Origin: Acidipila rosea
GTDB taxonomy: Bacteria; Acidobacteriota; Terriglobia; Terriglobales; Acidobacteriaceae
Assembly: GCF_004339725.1 (NCBI RefSeq)
Contig: NZ_SMGK01000001.1
Coordinates: 248,001 to 312,000 of the forward strand
Length of the DNA stretch: 64,000 nt
Direction: 5' to 3'
A program made the position numbers and the translations under genes. Within the stretch, counting starts at the first letter, position 1, and the number at the start of each line of letters is the position of its first letter. Shown piece after piece: positions 28,860-40,403 of the stretch. The notes beneath the pieces were generated by a model that made no database searches, was not told the origin of the DNA, and saw nothing but the letters and a program-made list of their open reading frames with translations.

Positions 28860-31800
28860 ATGTCAAAAGAAATTTGCATTTCGAGCACGCCGCATGAGAC
28901 GCGGCTTGCGATTCTCGAAGACGATCAGCTCACGGAAATCTACTACGAGCGCGAGAATGAATACACCCTTGCAGGGTCCATTTACAAAGGGCGTGTAACC
29001 CGCGTGCTGCCAGGCATGCAGTCGGCCTTTGTCGATATCGGGCTGGAGCGCGATGCTTTCCTTTACGTCACGGATTTCCTGGAAGAGCAGGAAGACTCCG
29101 CTGATTTTGAGCGCGTAGGCCCGGCACCCGGACGCAGGGAGGCCGCGCCACGCGCTGCCCAACAGCCCCGCCAGCCCCAGGAAGAACCAGCCGTTGCGCA
29201 GGCGCCTGCGGTGGAAGGCGAGGGTGAGGAAGAATCTCCGACAGGAACCCGGCGCTGGCGTGGACGCCGCCGTGGACGTGGACGTGGCGGGCGCGGGGAG
29301 CGTGAGCCGCGCGCGACCGAACCGCAGGCACAGGCCGCCGAAGAGCCGGCAGCAATCGAGTCAATCGAAGCGGTCGAGGAGTCAATTGCTTATGAGCCGG
29401 TACCGACGCCGGAGCGCGGCGCACCCGGCGGCATTACCTCTGCGCATCCTTCTGTTGCGGTGGAGGGGCCGATCGTTCTGCCCGGCGAGTCGCTTTCAAA
29501 ATATGGGATGAAGACGGCTGCGGCTGAGAGCGGATCAACCCCTGCTGCCGCCGCTGCCGCACCCGCGGGAGTGAACTATGTTGCGCCGAAGCCATCGACG
29601 CTGGTCGAGGCCGCCGTGCTTGCCTGGGACGGTGGAGCACAGCTGCCGGGAGAGACACTTTCGCGGTACAGGAACAAAGAGCAGAAGCCGGTGCAGGAGA
29701 CAGCTTCGCAGCAGGCGGTAGAGCCGAAGACGGAAGAGCATGGTGAGGCCGAGGGAGTCGCCGAGGTAATCACAGAACCGATGCCGCTGCTGCATGAAGA
29801 GGCTGCGAGCGCGCCTGTCGTTGAAGAAGAGCAGGCAGAGCAGCCTGAAGTCGAGGCTGCGCAGGAGCATGAGCAGCCGGCGGTTCCGGTGGAGCAGCAG
29901 GCGTCGCCGGTGGAGCAGCATGCGGCCGAGGCGCACGAATTAGAGACGCAGGAAGTCGAGGAAGAGGAAGTCGAGTTTGAGCCGGAAAATGCTTCGGCTT
30001 CGCACCGGGTTGATCCGATTGCGCCGCGAGAGTTTCGTGTTCCAGCGCCGGAGGAGCAGGCTGCCGAAGTGGAGGCTCCTGCAAGCCAGGCCCCTGAAGT
30101 CGAGGCTGCACGGACTGAGACTCCGGAGCCTGAGGCAGCAGTGGTTGAAGCGCCGCAGATCGAGGCCGCCGAGAAGGAAAGTCTACCGATGGAGGCTGCA
30201 GAAGCAGTTGCAGAACCGGCTGCGGAACCAGTGGCAGAGCTGGCTGCGGCTCCGGTGAGGGAAGACTCCTTTGCCGTGGAGTACGAAGAAGAAGAGCCGG
30301 TGGAGCAGGAGATTGCCGGTGACCATGTCGATCTGGCGGAGCAGGACGAGGCTCATGCCGGTGAAGTGGTCAGTCAGCTCCATGGATTCGCGCCGGGCGC
30401 GGGGCTGCTGGAAGAGGAAGTGATCGACGAGGATGAATATGACTTCGAACTGCTGCACATGAACGCAGACGAGCATGACCTCGAAGACATTGAAGAAGAG
30501 ACGCTGGACCAGCAGAACGGGGGTACAGAGCTGGGTGAGATGGTGCGCGAGTCGCACCTGAACCAGCGGCTGAGCTATGGCCCCGAGGGCGCGCTGGCAG
30601 AGGAGCATGAGGCCGAAGCGGAGGGATTTGCGGCGGAGCCGTTCCTCGAGGAGGCGGACGAAGATCTGGAAGAGGAGCCGGCAGCGGACGCAGGGCAGCC
30701 TGAGCGCGCGCCGCGCCGCGAGGACAGCCGCCGCGGAGGCCGCCGCCAGCAGGGACGCCGCCGTCCGGGACAGGGCGGCGGCCGTCGTCCTACGGCGCAG
30801 ATGAGCGATCTGCCGGTTATCAGCGAGCTGCTGAAGCAGGGGCAGGAGATCCTGGTGCAGATTGCCAAGGAGCCGATTGCCAAGAAGGGTGCGCGGATTA
30901 CGAGCCACATTGCGCTGCCCGGACGCTACCTTGTGTTCATGCCGACGGTGAACCACGTTGGCGTCTCAAGGAAGATCGCATCGGATGAAGAGCGGCAGAG
31001 GCTGAAGCGGATACTGATCAGCGAAAAGGGTGAGGCGTCAGGCGGATTTATCGTTCGGACGGCGGCGGGCAATGCGAGCGAAGAAGACCTGCGCGCTGAC
31101 CTGCGCTTCCTGATCAGCCTGTGGAATGACATCAAACAGCGGTCGGACGCGGGCAAGGCCCCGGCGCTGATCTATCACGATCTGAACCTGGTGGAGCGTA
31201 TTCTGCGCGATCAGGTGAGCGACAACTTCTCAACGATCTGGGTAGATAACGAAGACAACTACGAGCGCATTGTGCGCTTCCTGAATCGCTTCCAGCCGTC
31301 GCTGGTCAGGCGGGTGAAGCTCTACACGAAGGAAACGCCGCTGTTCGAGCAGTTCGGCATCCAGGACGAGATCACGAAGGCGCTGAAGTCCAAGGTGTGG
31401 CTGAAGTCGGGCGGGTCCATCGTGATCAACCAGACGGAGGCGCTGGTCGCCATCGACATCAACACCGGCAAGTATGTCGGCAAGACGGCGCGGCTTGAGG
31501 ACACGATCCTGAAGACGAACCTCGATGCGATTCCGGAAATTGTGCGGCAGATCAGGCTGCGCGACCTGGGCGGCATTATCGTCATCGACTTCATCGACAT
31601 GGACGAGCGCAAGAATCGCCACAAGGTGATGCAGGCGCTGGAGGACGAACTGAAGGCCGATCGCGCGCCATCGAAGGTGCTGCAGTTCAACGATTTCGGC
31701 CTGGTTGCCATTACGCGCAAGCGGGTGAAGCAGTCGCTCGAGCGGACGCTGAGCGTGCCGTGCGAGATCTGCACGGGAACCGGCATGGTGAAGTCGCCGA

Positions 31801-32012
31801 CCACAGTCTGCAACGAGATCTACATCGAGATGCGGAAGATGCAGAAGCATTTCGAGAAGAACGATGTGCTGCTGCGGGTGAATCCGGAAGTGGTGAAGAC
31901 GCTGAAGGCAGGCAATGGGCGGTGGCTGAACGAACTGGAAGAGATGACGGGCAAGACGATCATCGTGAAGAGCGATCCCGCCCTGCATCCGGAGCAGTTC
32001 GACATTCACTAG
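28860..32012 (+). CDS. Rne/Rng-family endoribonuclease with a large acidic insert
   Basis: RNase E/G-type single-strand endoribonuclease. 1050 residues. The first half of the S1 domain (YTLAGSIYKGRVTRVLPGMQSAFVDIGLERDAFLYV, about residues 35-72) is interrupted by about 575 residues of Glu/Ala/Pro-rich, partly Arg/Gly-rich sequence, and catalytic-core homology resumes around residue 657 (ISELLKQGQEILVQIAKEPI). Then RNase-H-like and DNase-I-like parts carry Asp866 (VAIDINTG) and Asp910 (VIDFIDM), the metal ligands, and a zinc-link CEIC (Cys968/971). Ribosome site AAGAGAGG. I do not choose between rne and rng. Confidence 0.93.
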   Translation: MSKEICISSTPHETRLAILEDDQLTEIYYERENEYTLAGSIYKGRVTRVLPGMQSAFVDIGLERDAFLYVTDFLEEQEDSADFERVGPAPGRREAAPRAAQQPRQPQEEPAVAQAPAVEGEGEEESPTGTRRWRGRRRGRGRGGRGEREPRATEPQAQAAEEPAAIESIEAVEESIAYEPVPTPERGAPGGITSAHPSVAVEGPIVLPGESLSKYGMKTAAAESGSTPAAAAAAPAGVNYVAPKPSTLVEAAVLAWDGGAQLPGETLSRYRNKEQKPVQETASQQAVEPKTEEHGEAEGVAEVITEPMPLLHEEAASAPVVEEEQAEQPEVEAAQEHEQPAVPVEQQASPVEQHAAEAHELETQEVEEEEVEFEPENASASHRVDPIAPREFRVPAPEEQAAEVEAPASQAPEVEAARTETPEPEAAVVEAPQIEAAEKESLPMEAAEAVAEPAAEPVAELAAAPVREDSFAVEYEEEEPVEQEIAGDHVDLAEQDEAHAGEVVSQLHGFAPGAGLLEEEVIDEDEYDFELLHMNADEHDLEDIEEETLDQQNGGTELGEMVRESHLNQRLSYGPEGALAEEHEAEAEGFAAEPFLEEADEDLEEEPAADAGQPERAPRREDSRRGGRRQQGRRRPGQGGGRRPTAQMSDLPVISELLKQGQEILVQIAKEPIAKKGARITSHIALPGRYLVFMPTVNHVGVSRKIASDEERQRLKRILISEKGEASGGFIVRTAAGNASEEDLRADLRFLISLWNDIKQRSDAGKAPALIYHDLNLVERILRDQVSDNFSTIWVDNEDNYERIVRFLNRFQPSLVRRVKLYTKETPLFEQFGIQDEITKALKSKVWLKSGGSIVINQTEALVAIDINTGKYVGKTARLEDTILKTNLDAIPEIVRQIRLRDLGGIIVIDFIDMDERKNRHKVMQALEDELKADRAPSKVLQFNDFGLVAITRKRVKQSLERTLSVPCEICTGTGMVKSPTTVCNEIYIEMRKMQKHFEKNDVLLRVNPEVVKTLKAGNGRWLNELEEMTGKTIIVKSDPALHPEQFDIH

Positions 32013-32028
32013 ACAGCAGGCGCAAAAT

Positions 32029-32070
32029 AAAAGCGGCAGTACCCGTTCTGCAAAGGGTGCTGCCGCTTTT
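32029..32070 (+). terminator. Intrinsic terminator after the Rne/Rng gene
   Basis: AAAAGCGGCAG-T-ACCC pairs with GGGT-GCTGCCGCTTTT across a 10-nt loop, ending in TTTT. It lies 17 nt past the stop. Confidence 0.8.
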
Positions 32071-32240
32071 CCATTTATGGCGAAGGGGCGGTATGGGGTT
32101 ATCGTTGATAAGGCTGAAATTCTGTAATGTGCTGAAAAAACAACAGGAAGCGCATCCTTCGCATCGATAACGGGTTAGATGGCTTAGTAGTCTAATGCCA
32201 CGTACGCATTACCTTATAGAAACGATTGAGGGACACAACC

Positions 32241-33062
32241 ATGACTGCAAGCATCGGATCTGCGCGGTCGTTACTGAAGCGGATAGCGATGGGCGCATCG
32301 GTTTTCGCGCTCGCATCTTTAACACTTTCGGCCTCGGCACAGACGCATAATTATTCAAGCTCGACTGACGGGAACGCCGCGCTGCTGAACGAAGATATCG
32401 ACGGCGCATCTCTGGCATCACCGTCGCCAACGCCGCAATATGGCCAGTCGAACAGCTATCCCCAGTACCAGAGCCGGTGGAGCCACCTGGCGATCGTGGC
32501 CGGCGGTGGTCTCACCTCGCCAATCGGCAACACGGGCCACTATGAGACGTTTGGTGGAAACCTGCGGCTGGGCGGCGGATGGAACTTCACGAAGAAGTTC
32601 GGGCTGCTGGGTGAGTTCGAATTCAACTCGGACAAGATTCCGGGGGCTGTGCTGGCCAATGTAGGTGCGCCGGGCGGCCATGTTCACCTGTATGGAATTA
32701 CTGCCGACCCGATCTACTACTACTGGAACACTCAGAAGGTAGGAGCTTACGCCGTGGGCGGGATTGGCTTCTACCACAAGAACACGATCTACACGGCGCC
32801 GCAACCGCAGCAGTTCTGCAACTACTTCTACGGCTACTGCGGGTACGGTGTGACGAACGTAACGATCGGCCAGTTCTCCAGCAACCAGATGGGGCTTAAC
32901 GTCGGTCAGGGATTCTACTGGAAGGCCTTTGGTCCAGACAGCCACGCCAAGCTTTTTGCCGAGGTGCGGTATGAGTGGATCGACTCGCCCAAGGGAACCG
33001 CAACCAAGCTGGGAACAGGAACAGAGAACCTGATTCCTTTCACCATCGGTCTGCGCTTCTAA
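32241..33062 (+). CDS. Exported outer-membrane beta-barrel protein
   Basis: 273 residues from ATG 32241 (GAGGGA 8 nt upstream; an in-frame TTG at 32226 overlaps that ribosome site). Signal peptide with ASVFALASLTLSASAQ. A Tyr/Ser-rich region follows, then alternating strands (LGGGWNFTKKFGLLGEFEFN, KLFAEVRYEWID) and a C-terminal Phe (IPFTIGLRF), the usual outer-membrane barrel insertion signature. No recognised specific family; OmpA/OmpW-like size. Confidence 0.75.
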   Translation: MTASIGSARSLLKRIAMGASVFALASLTLSASAQTHNYSSSTDGNAALLNEDIDGASLASPSPTPQYGQSNSYPQYQSRWSHLAIVAGGGLTSPIGNTGHYETFGGNLRLGGGWNFTKKFGLLGEFEFNSDKIPGAVLANVGAPGGHVHLYGITADPIYYYWNTQKVGAYAVGGIGFYHKNTIYTAPQPQQFCNYFYGYCGYGVTNVTIGQFSSNQMGLNVGQGFYWKAFGPDSHAKLFAEVRYEWIDSPKGTATKLGTGTENLIPFTIGLRF

Positions 33063-33081
33063 ACGAAACTTCGGTTGACGA

Positions 33082-33130
33082 GGGCCCCAACACTGCTGCG
33101 GAAGAATGCGGCAGATGGGGCCCTTTTTTT
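33082..33130 (+). terminator. Intrinsic terminator after the barrel protein gene
   Basis: GGGCCCCA pairs with TGGGGCCC around an inner CTGC/GCAG helix, followed by TTTTTTT. Classic Rho-independent terminator. Confidence 0.85.
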
Positions 33131-33223
33131 ATGGCGGGAAGAAAGGGTGGTCTGACCCCTTATGAACTCAGCTTAATATTTGGACTGTAAATTGGGATTG
33201 GATAGAGTTGCGAGGCTGACTGA

Positions 33224-34057
33224 ATGAGGACGTGGTTGCTTTTCTTCCTTCTGCTGACAGGCGGAGGGTTATTTCTATCAGGTACCAAGGCTGCAGCGCA
33301 GGGCAACTACGAAATTCAAGTCTATGGCTCGGACACCGTAGCGCCGAAGACGCTGATGACTGAATTGCACTCGAACTACACCCCCGATGGGCAGAAGTAC
33401 ATCATCGACGGGGTCTATCCCACGAACCACCAGGAACACGAGACGGTCGAGCTGACCGAAGGGATCACGAAGTGGTCTGAGGTGGGCTTTTATATTTTCA
33501 CGAGCGAGCAGAATGGCCACGGCGTGCAGTGGGTGGGAGATCACATTCGCCCCCGGGTGCGGGTGCCGGACTCGTGGCACTGGCCGGTTGGCGCCAGCCT
33601 TTCGATGGAGATCGGCTATCAGCGCGCGGTCTACTCGCCGGACACATGGACGTGGGAAATCCGGCCGATTATCGATAAGACGATGGGGCCATGGTACGTG
33701 GCCATCAATCCCGCACTGGAGCGCACCTGGCATGGGCCGGATGTGAACCAGGGCCTGGGGTTTGCGCCTGCGGTGAAGGTGAGCTACGCGTTCAACAAGA
33801 AGATCAGCGGCGGAGTGGAATACTACGCGGACTATGGCCGACTGGGGGATTTCTATGGGCTGCACCAGCAGCAGCAGCAGATCTTTCCGGCGATTGACCT
33901 GAACGTTTCGCCGAAGTGGGAGATCAACTTCGGAGTGGGAGTGGGGCCGACGGCGGCGACCGACCACTGGATCGTCAAAGGAATTCTGGGGCGGTATTTC
34001 TCATGGGGCAGACGGCCACCTGTCCCTATTCCCGAGCCGACGCCGAAGCCGCAGTGA
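33224..34057 (+). CDS. Exported conserved hypothetical, probable outer-membrane protein
   Basis: 277 residues with a signal peptide (MRTWLLFFLLLTGGGLFLSG...AAAQ). The mature chain starts NYEIQVYGSDTVAP and contains many aromatic beta strands (WSEVGFYIFTSEQNG, SMEIGYQRAVYSPDTWTWEIRPIID, ISGGVEYYADYGRLGDFYG) and a glycine-alternating end (INFGVGVGPTA). It looks like a barrel or porin-like protein; I do not recognise a named family beyond conserved acidobacterial hypotheticals. GAGG precedes the ATG. Confidence 0.65.
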   Translation: MRTWLLFFLLLTGGGLFLSGTKAAAQGNYEIQVYGSDTVAPKTLMTELHSNYTPDGQKYIIDGVYPTNHQEHETVELTEGITKWSEVGFYIFTSEQNGHGVQWVGDHIRPRVRVPDSWHWPVGASLSMEIGYQRAVYSPDTWTWEIRPIIDKTMGPWYVAINPALERTWHGPDVNQGLGFAPAVKVSYAFNKKISGGVEYYADYGRLGDFYGLHQQQQQIFPAIDLNVSPKWEINFGVGVGPTAATDHWIVKGILGRYFSWGRRPPVPIPEPTPKPQ

Positions 34058-34063
34058 AACAGG

Positions 34064-34078
34064 TGTAGACGTTCTACA
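34064..34078. promoter_or_regulatory. PadR-type operator 1
   Basis: TGTAG-ACGTT-CTACA, a palindrome 28 bases before the padR start. PadR regulators bind TGTA-type palindromes; a second copy lies 24 bp further on centre to centre. Confidence 0.6.
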
Positions 34079-34087
34079 GTCCATAGG

Positions 34088-34102
34088 TGTAGGGTGTCTA
34101 CA
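34088..34102. promoter_or_regulatory. PadR-type operator 2
   Basis: TGTAG-GGTGT-CTACA, same half-sites as operator 1 and ending 4 bases before the padR ATG. The pair suggests autorepression of padR and the downstream permease gene. Confidence 0.6.
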
Positions 34103-34105
34103 TCT

Positions 34106-34459
34106 ATGGGAACTCCGCGCGAAAAATATCAGAACCGCATCGAGCTGCTGCAGGGCACGCTCGATATGCTCATCCTCGAAACGCTGAAGTGGGGCGCGCA
34201 GCATGGCTATGGCATCAGCCAGGCGATCGGCGCGCAGTCCGGCGAAATTCTCAAAGTGGAGACTGGATCGCTTTACCCTGCGCTGCACCGGCTGGAGCGG
34301 CAGGGATTCGTGCGCTCGGAGTGGAAGACGACGGAGGCCGGGCAGCGGGCGAAGTTCTACCAGATGACGGCGACAGGGAAGCGGCAGCTGGCGGCGGACC
34401 GCGAGAGGTGGGAGCAGATGGTGACGGCGATTGGGGCAATTCTGAATCCGGCGGAGTAG
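34106..34459 (+). CDS. PadR-family transcriptional regulator
   Basis: 117 residues from ATG 34106. Winged-helix PadR motif: LLQGTLDMLILETLKWGAQHGYGISQAI, recognition helix and wing in GSLYPALHRLERQGFVRSEWKTTEAG, then a C-terminal dimerisation helix. Two TGTAG-N5-CTACA palindromes sit directly upstream. The next gene, an ADOP-type ABC permease with RBS AGGAGG, starts 15 nt after the stop, the usual acidobacterial PadR-permease pair. The inducing signal is unknown. Confidence 0.92.
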   Translation: MGTPREKYQNRIELLQGTLDMLILETLKWGAQHGYGISQAIGAQSGEILKVETGSLYPALHRLERQGFVRSEWKTTEAGQRAKFYQMTATGKRQLAADRERWEQMVTAIGAILNPAE

Positions 34460-34474
34460 CTCAGGAGGCGTGCG

Positions 34475-37150
34475 ATGGTCTGGTGGCGGCGGAAGCGGGA
34501 ACTGGAAGAAGAGATTGCGGCGCATGTGGAGATGGCGATGGCCGACCGGATGGCGCGCGGCGAAGACCCGGAGACGGCGCGGCGCGAGGCAGAACGCGAG
34601 TTTGGCAATGCGGCGCTGGTGAAGGACGTAACGGCCGAGACGTGGCGCTGGCGGTGGCTGGACCAACTGCTGCAGGACGTGCGGTATGCGCTGCGGCAGA
34701 TGAAGAAGTCGCCGGGATTTGCGCTGACGGTGATCGGTACGCTGGCGCTGGGGATCGGCGCGGCTGTGGCAATGTTCACGGTGGTGGACAAGGTGATGCT
34801 GCGGCCTCTGCCCTATCGCGATGCGGGGCGGCTGGCGAGCATCGAGTTCGAGAGCAAACAGGTGGCGCCGCCGTGGGGAGTGCCCCTGCTGGACATCCAG
34901 GAGTGGCGCAAGTGGGACCGCAGCTTCTCGGAGATCGGCTATTATGTCGGCTTAGGCGGCCGTAATTACCTGGAAGGGAGCAATGGTTCCCAACAGGTGA
35001 TGGCGACGATCATCAGCGCCAACCTGCTTGATCTGCTGGGCGTGAAGCCAATGCTCGGGCGGGGATTCAGCCCGCAGGCGGATAGCTTTGCCAAGTCGGG
35101 TGATGCGGATGCCATCCTGCTGGGCAACACCGCGTGGCGGCAGATGTTTGGCGCTGACCCCAAGCTGCTGGGGAAGACGGTCAAGATCAGCGGGAAAAGT
35201 CACACCGTGGTGGGGATCATGCCGCCGGGGTTTGCCTTTCCTTTCGCAGGATCGGCCCCCGAGGTCTGGATGCCGGCGCAGCCGGGACCAGCGGATGGGG
35301 GTAGAACGAGCAGCACGCCGGGCTATGAGGTGATCGGACGATTGCGGCGGGGGGTGACTCCTGCGCGGGCGACGACTGAGCTGAATGTGCTGCAAAAGCA
35401 GATCGCCAAGGGGTATGTCGATAAGGATGCGCGGGAGACTCATTCGCGATTCCGGATAAGCACCTACGGCGATACGCTGGTGGATGCGGACACGAAGCAT
35501 GCGCTGTTGGCGCTGCTGGCTGCGTCGGGCCTGCTGTGGCTCATCGCCTGTGTGAACTCCACGAACCTGTTACTGGCGCGGGCGATGGCGCGGCAGCGGG
35601 AGATTGCTGTGCGAGGCGCGCTGGGCGCAGGGCGCTGGCGGATTGTGCAGCAGTTGATGATGGAAGGGCTGCTGCTTAGCAGTTCGGCGACGCTGATCGG
35701 CTCTGCGATTGCGTGGATGGCGGTGAAGCTGTTTGCGCGGAGCCTGAGCAAGATGCTGCCGCTGCCAGTTTCAGCGGCGCCGAATGGACTTCTTCTGCTG
35801 GCGCTGGTGCTGCTGACGCTGGTCTCCGCGCTGGCCGCGTCGGTGTGGCCCGCGGTGCTGGCGGCCTACTCTCCGATTGAACCGGCGCTGAAGCAGGGCG
35901 GCCAGCAGAGCGGGACGAGCCGCGCGCGGAGCCGGCTGCGCAGCGGACTGGTGGTGACGGAGATTGCCCTGTCACTGACACTGCTGGTGGCGTGTGGACT
36001 GCTGCTGCGCACGATCTATGCGTTGCGGCATGTGCAGCTCGGCTTCAGAACAGAGCATATCTTTGTGGCCAGCATGAATATTCCGGGCTACAAGTTCGAG
36101 GGAAAGAATCTGACCTCGGATCTATATGAGCCTCTGCTGGAGCGGGTGCGGCATATGCCGGGAGTGGAGGCTGCGGGGCTTATCTCTGAAGTGCCGCTGG
36201 GGAAGACCTTCCGGATTCAATTGACCTTAAACGGGAATGCTGCAGACGAACTCGACAATGCCCCAAAGACGGTGAACGCGCAACTGATCGGGGTCAGTCC
36301 GGAGATGCAGGGGGTCTTTGGCTTCAAGATGGCAGCGGGAAGGTTTTTCAATTCGCAGGACACTGCGACTACCACTCCAGTGATGGTCATCAATCGCGCT
36401 TTTGCGCGACTCTACTACTCCAATAACAAGGACATGCGGAAGATTATCGGCAAGAAGCTCTGGCATCTCGAACCGGGGAAGCCGGCGGAGATCATAGGAG
36501 TGCTGGACGATGTTCGGCAGGCGGGCATTACGTTGAAGCCTTCGCCGGAGGTCGATCTCGATATCGCGCAACTTGGCCCGAAGAGTACTGCCTACGAGGC
36601 GATGGAGGGTATGGCGATGGATCTGGCGGTGCGCACGGATCGGAGTGAGGCGTCATTTCTTCCCGAGCTGCGTGAGGTGTTGCGGCAGGCCGATCCCGCG
36701 CTGGCTGGCAGCACCATGAGCACGATGGACCAGGTGGTCGAAGACTCCTATGGCAGCCAGAGGATGGCGGCTCATGTGCTGGAGATATTTGCCGGCTCGG
36801 CGCTGCTGTTGTGCGTGGCGGGGCTCTATGGGCTGCTGGCGTACGTGGTGACGCAGCGGACCCGCGAGATAGGGCTGCGCATTGCTCTGGGAGCGCAGAG
36901 GGGCGATGTGCTGTGGCTGGTGATGCGGCAGGCCACGTGGATGCTGGCTGCGGGCGTGGCGATCGGACTGGGCGCTGCTTATGCGTCGACCCGTCTGATC
37001 GGGAGCTTCCTGTATGGGGTGCGGGCGCACGACGGCGCGACGTTTGCCGCAGTGGCGCTGGTGCTGCTCGCGGCGGGCGCAGTGGCTGCCTATCTGCCAG
37101 CGCGGCGGGCTGCGGGTGTGGACCCGATGGAGGCGCTGCGCGCGGAGTGA
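34475..37150 (+). CDS. ABC transporter permease, acidobacterial ADOP (MacB/FtsX) type
   Basis: 891 residues. A cytoplasmic N-terminal region (RKRELEEEIAAHVEMAMADRMARGEDPETARREAEREFGN) typical of ADOP permeases, the first membrane helix near residue 80 (GFALTVIGTLALGIGAAVAMFTVVDKV), a periplasmic MacB core, an FtsX domain (residues about 345-450, LLAASGLLWLIACVNSTNLLLARAMARQREIAVRGALGAGRWRI), then a second periplasmic plus FtsX unit ending IGLRIALGAQRGDVLWLVMRQ. No ATPase gene is adjacent, as is common for this orphan group. Cargo unknown; export of peptides or toxic compounds is possible. RBS AGGAGG. Confidence 0.92.
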   Translation: MVWWRRKRELEEEIAAHVEMAMADRMARGEDPETARREAEREFGNAALVKDVTAETWRWRWLDQLLQDVRYALRQMKKSPGFALTVIGTLALGIGAAVAMFTVVDKVMLRPLPYRDAGRLASIEFESKQVAPPWGVPLLDIQEWRKWDRSFSEIGYYVGLGGRNYLEGSNGSQQVMATIISANLLDLLGVKPMLGRGFSPQADSFAKSGDADAILLGNTAWRQMFGADPKLLGKTVKISGKSHTVVGIMPPGFAFPFAGSAPEVWMPAQPGPADGGRTSSTPGYEVIGRLRRGVTPARATTELNVLQKQIAKGYVDKDARETHSRFRISTYGDTLVDADTKHALLALLAASGLLWLIACVNSTNLLLARAMARQREIAVRGALGAGRWRIVQQLMMEGLLLSSSATLIGSAIAWMAVKLFARSLSKMLPLPVSAAPNGLLLLALVLLTLVSALAASVWPAVLAAYSPIEPALKQGGQQSGTSRARSRLRSGLVVTEIALSLTLLVACGLLLRTIYALRHVQLGFRTEHIFVASMNIPGYKFEGKNLTSDLYEPLLERVRHMPGVEAAGLISEVPLGKTFRIQLTLNGNAADELDNAPKTVNAQLIGVSPEMQGVFGFKMAAGRFFNSQDTATTTPVMVINRAFARLYYSNNKDMRKIIGKKLWHLEPGKPAEIIGVLDDVRQAGITLKPSPEVDLDIAQLGPKSTAYEAMEGMAMDLAVRTDRSEASFLPELREVLRQADPALAGSTMSTMDQVVEDSYGSQRMAAHVLEIFAGSALLLCVAGLYGLLAYVVTQRTREIGLRIALGAQRGDVLWLVMRQATWMLAAGVAIGLGAAYASTRLIGSFLYGVRAHDGATFAAVALVLLAAGAVAAYLPARRAAGVDPMEALRAE

Positions 37151-37192
37151 GCGACGGCCTGGGGCTGGAGCGGGACTTTTCGCGGATGCTGT

Positions 37193-37224
37193 AGCGCAGC
37201 GAAGCTGCAATGCCTCGCTGCGCT
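37193..37224. terminator. Hairpin between convergent permease and kinase genes
   Basis: AGCGCAGCGA and TCGCTGCGCT form a perfect 10-bp stem with a 12-nt loop. Placed between two convergent genes; could act both ways, no T-tract. Confidence 0.45.
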
Positions 37225-37256
37225 CAGCAGGTTGAGCCGTGGTGGACGGGGCCGAT

Positions 37257-38696
<1,440 letters not shown>

Positions 38697-38743
38697 AGCG
38701 CGGTCCTCACTAATAATGGTATCCGAAGCGAGAGAAGCGGCAG

Positions 38744-39223
38744 CTAATTTGCGTGGGGGCGCTGGCGCTCGATGCGGCGGGTGGGCATGGAGTCAATGAG
38801 AGCGTTGAGACGCTGGATAGAGACGGGCTTGTCGCTGCGCAGCTTCTCAGTGCCGTCCTCACCCAGCAGGATGACGGTGAAGGTGTCGGCGGGGACGTGG
38901 AAGCGCTGGCGGGCGTCGGCAACCTGCGCCGAAGGCAGAAGCGCGTAGGGCGTATCGAGAGGCGGATTGTAGCCGCGCAAGGTGGGCGCGAAGGGAACGA
39001 GAAGAACGAAGCGGTCCATCATGTCGTCGGCCGCGGAGTCGAGCGCGGACTGCTGGCGGCGGAGGCGCGGGTCGCGCGGCGAGGGGCTGAAGACGAGCAG
39101 GGGACGATAGCAGCGGCGCATGGCAGCGAGGCGCGTGGGCCGCATGGGGCAGCCGGGATGCGCCTGTGAGAAGGCGGGCGCCGCAGAGAGAAACAGGATG
39201 AGAAGAAGACAGCGTGCCGTCAT
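38744..39223 (-). CDS. Exported DUF4174 protein
   Basis: 159 residues with signal peptide (CLLLILFLSAAPAFSQ). The core RPLLVFSPSPRDPRLRRQQSALDSAADDMMDRFVLLVPFAP and FTVILLGEDGTEKLRSDKPVSIQRLNALIDSMPTRRIE matches the thioredoxin-like DUF4174 family, in which the second half resembles a strand-helix thioredoxin end. No CxxC redox motif. Function unknown. Confidence 0.75.
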   Translation of the reverse strand: MTARCLLLILFLSAAPAFSQAHPGCPMRPTRLAAMRRCYRPLLVFSPSPRDPRLRRQQSALDSAADDMMDRFVLLVPFAPTLRGYNPPLDTPYALLPSAQVADARQRFHVPADTFTVILLGEDGTEKLRSDKPVSIQRLNALIDSMPTRRIERQRPHAN

Positions 39224-39240
39224 GGATACGAGGTGAGTTG

Positions 39241-39277
39241 CAGCCGGGATGCTGCGTGTGCGGCAGCATCCCGGCTG
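39241..39277 (-). terminator. Perfect hairpin closing the leu-ilv operon
   Basis: CAGCCGGGATGCTGC / GCAGCATCCCGGCTG, a 15-bp perfect stem with a 7-nt loop, 7 nt past the ilvC stop. Probably the operon's 3' end; no T-run. Confidence 0.65.
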
Positions 39278-39283
39278 GAGGGT

Positions 39284-40363
<1,080 letters not shown>

Positions 40364-40403
40364 TTATGTAACAGTGGTAGTTGCAAATATCAGGGTTGCG
40401 AGT

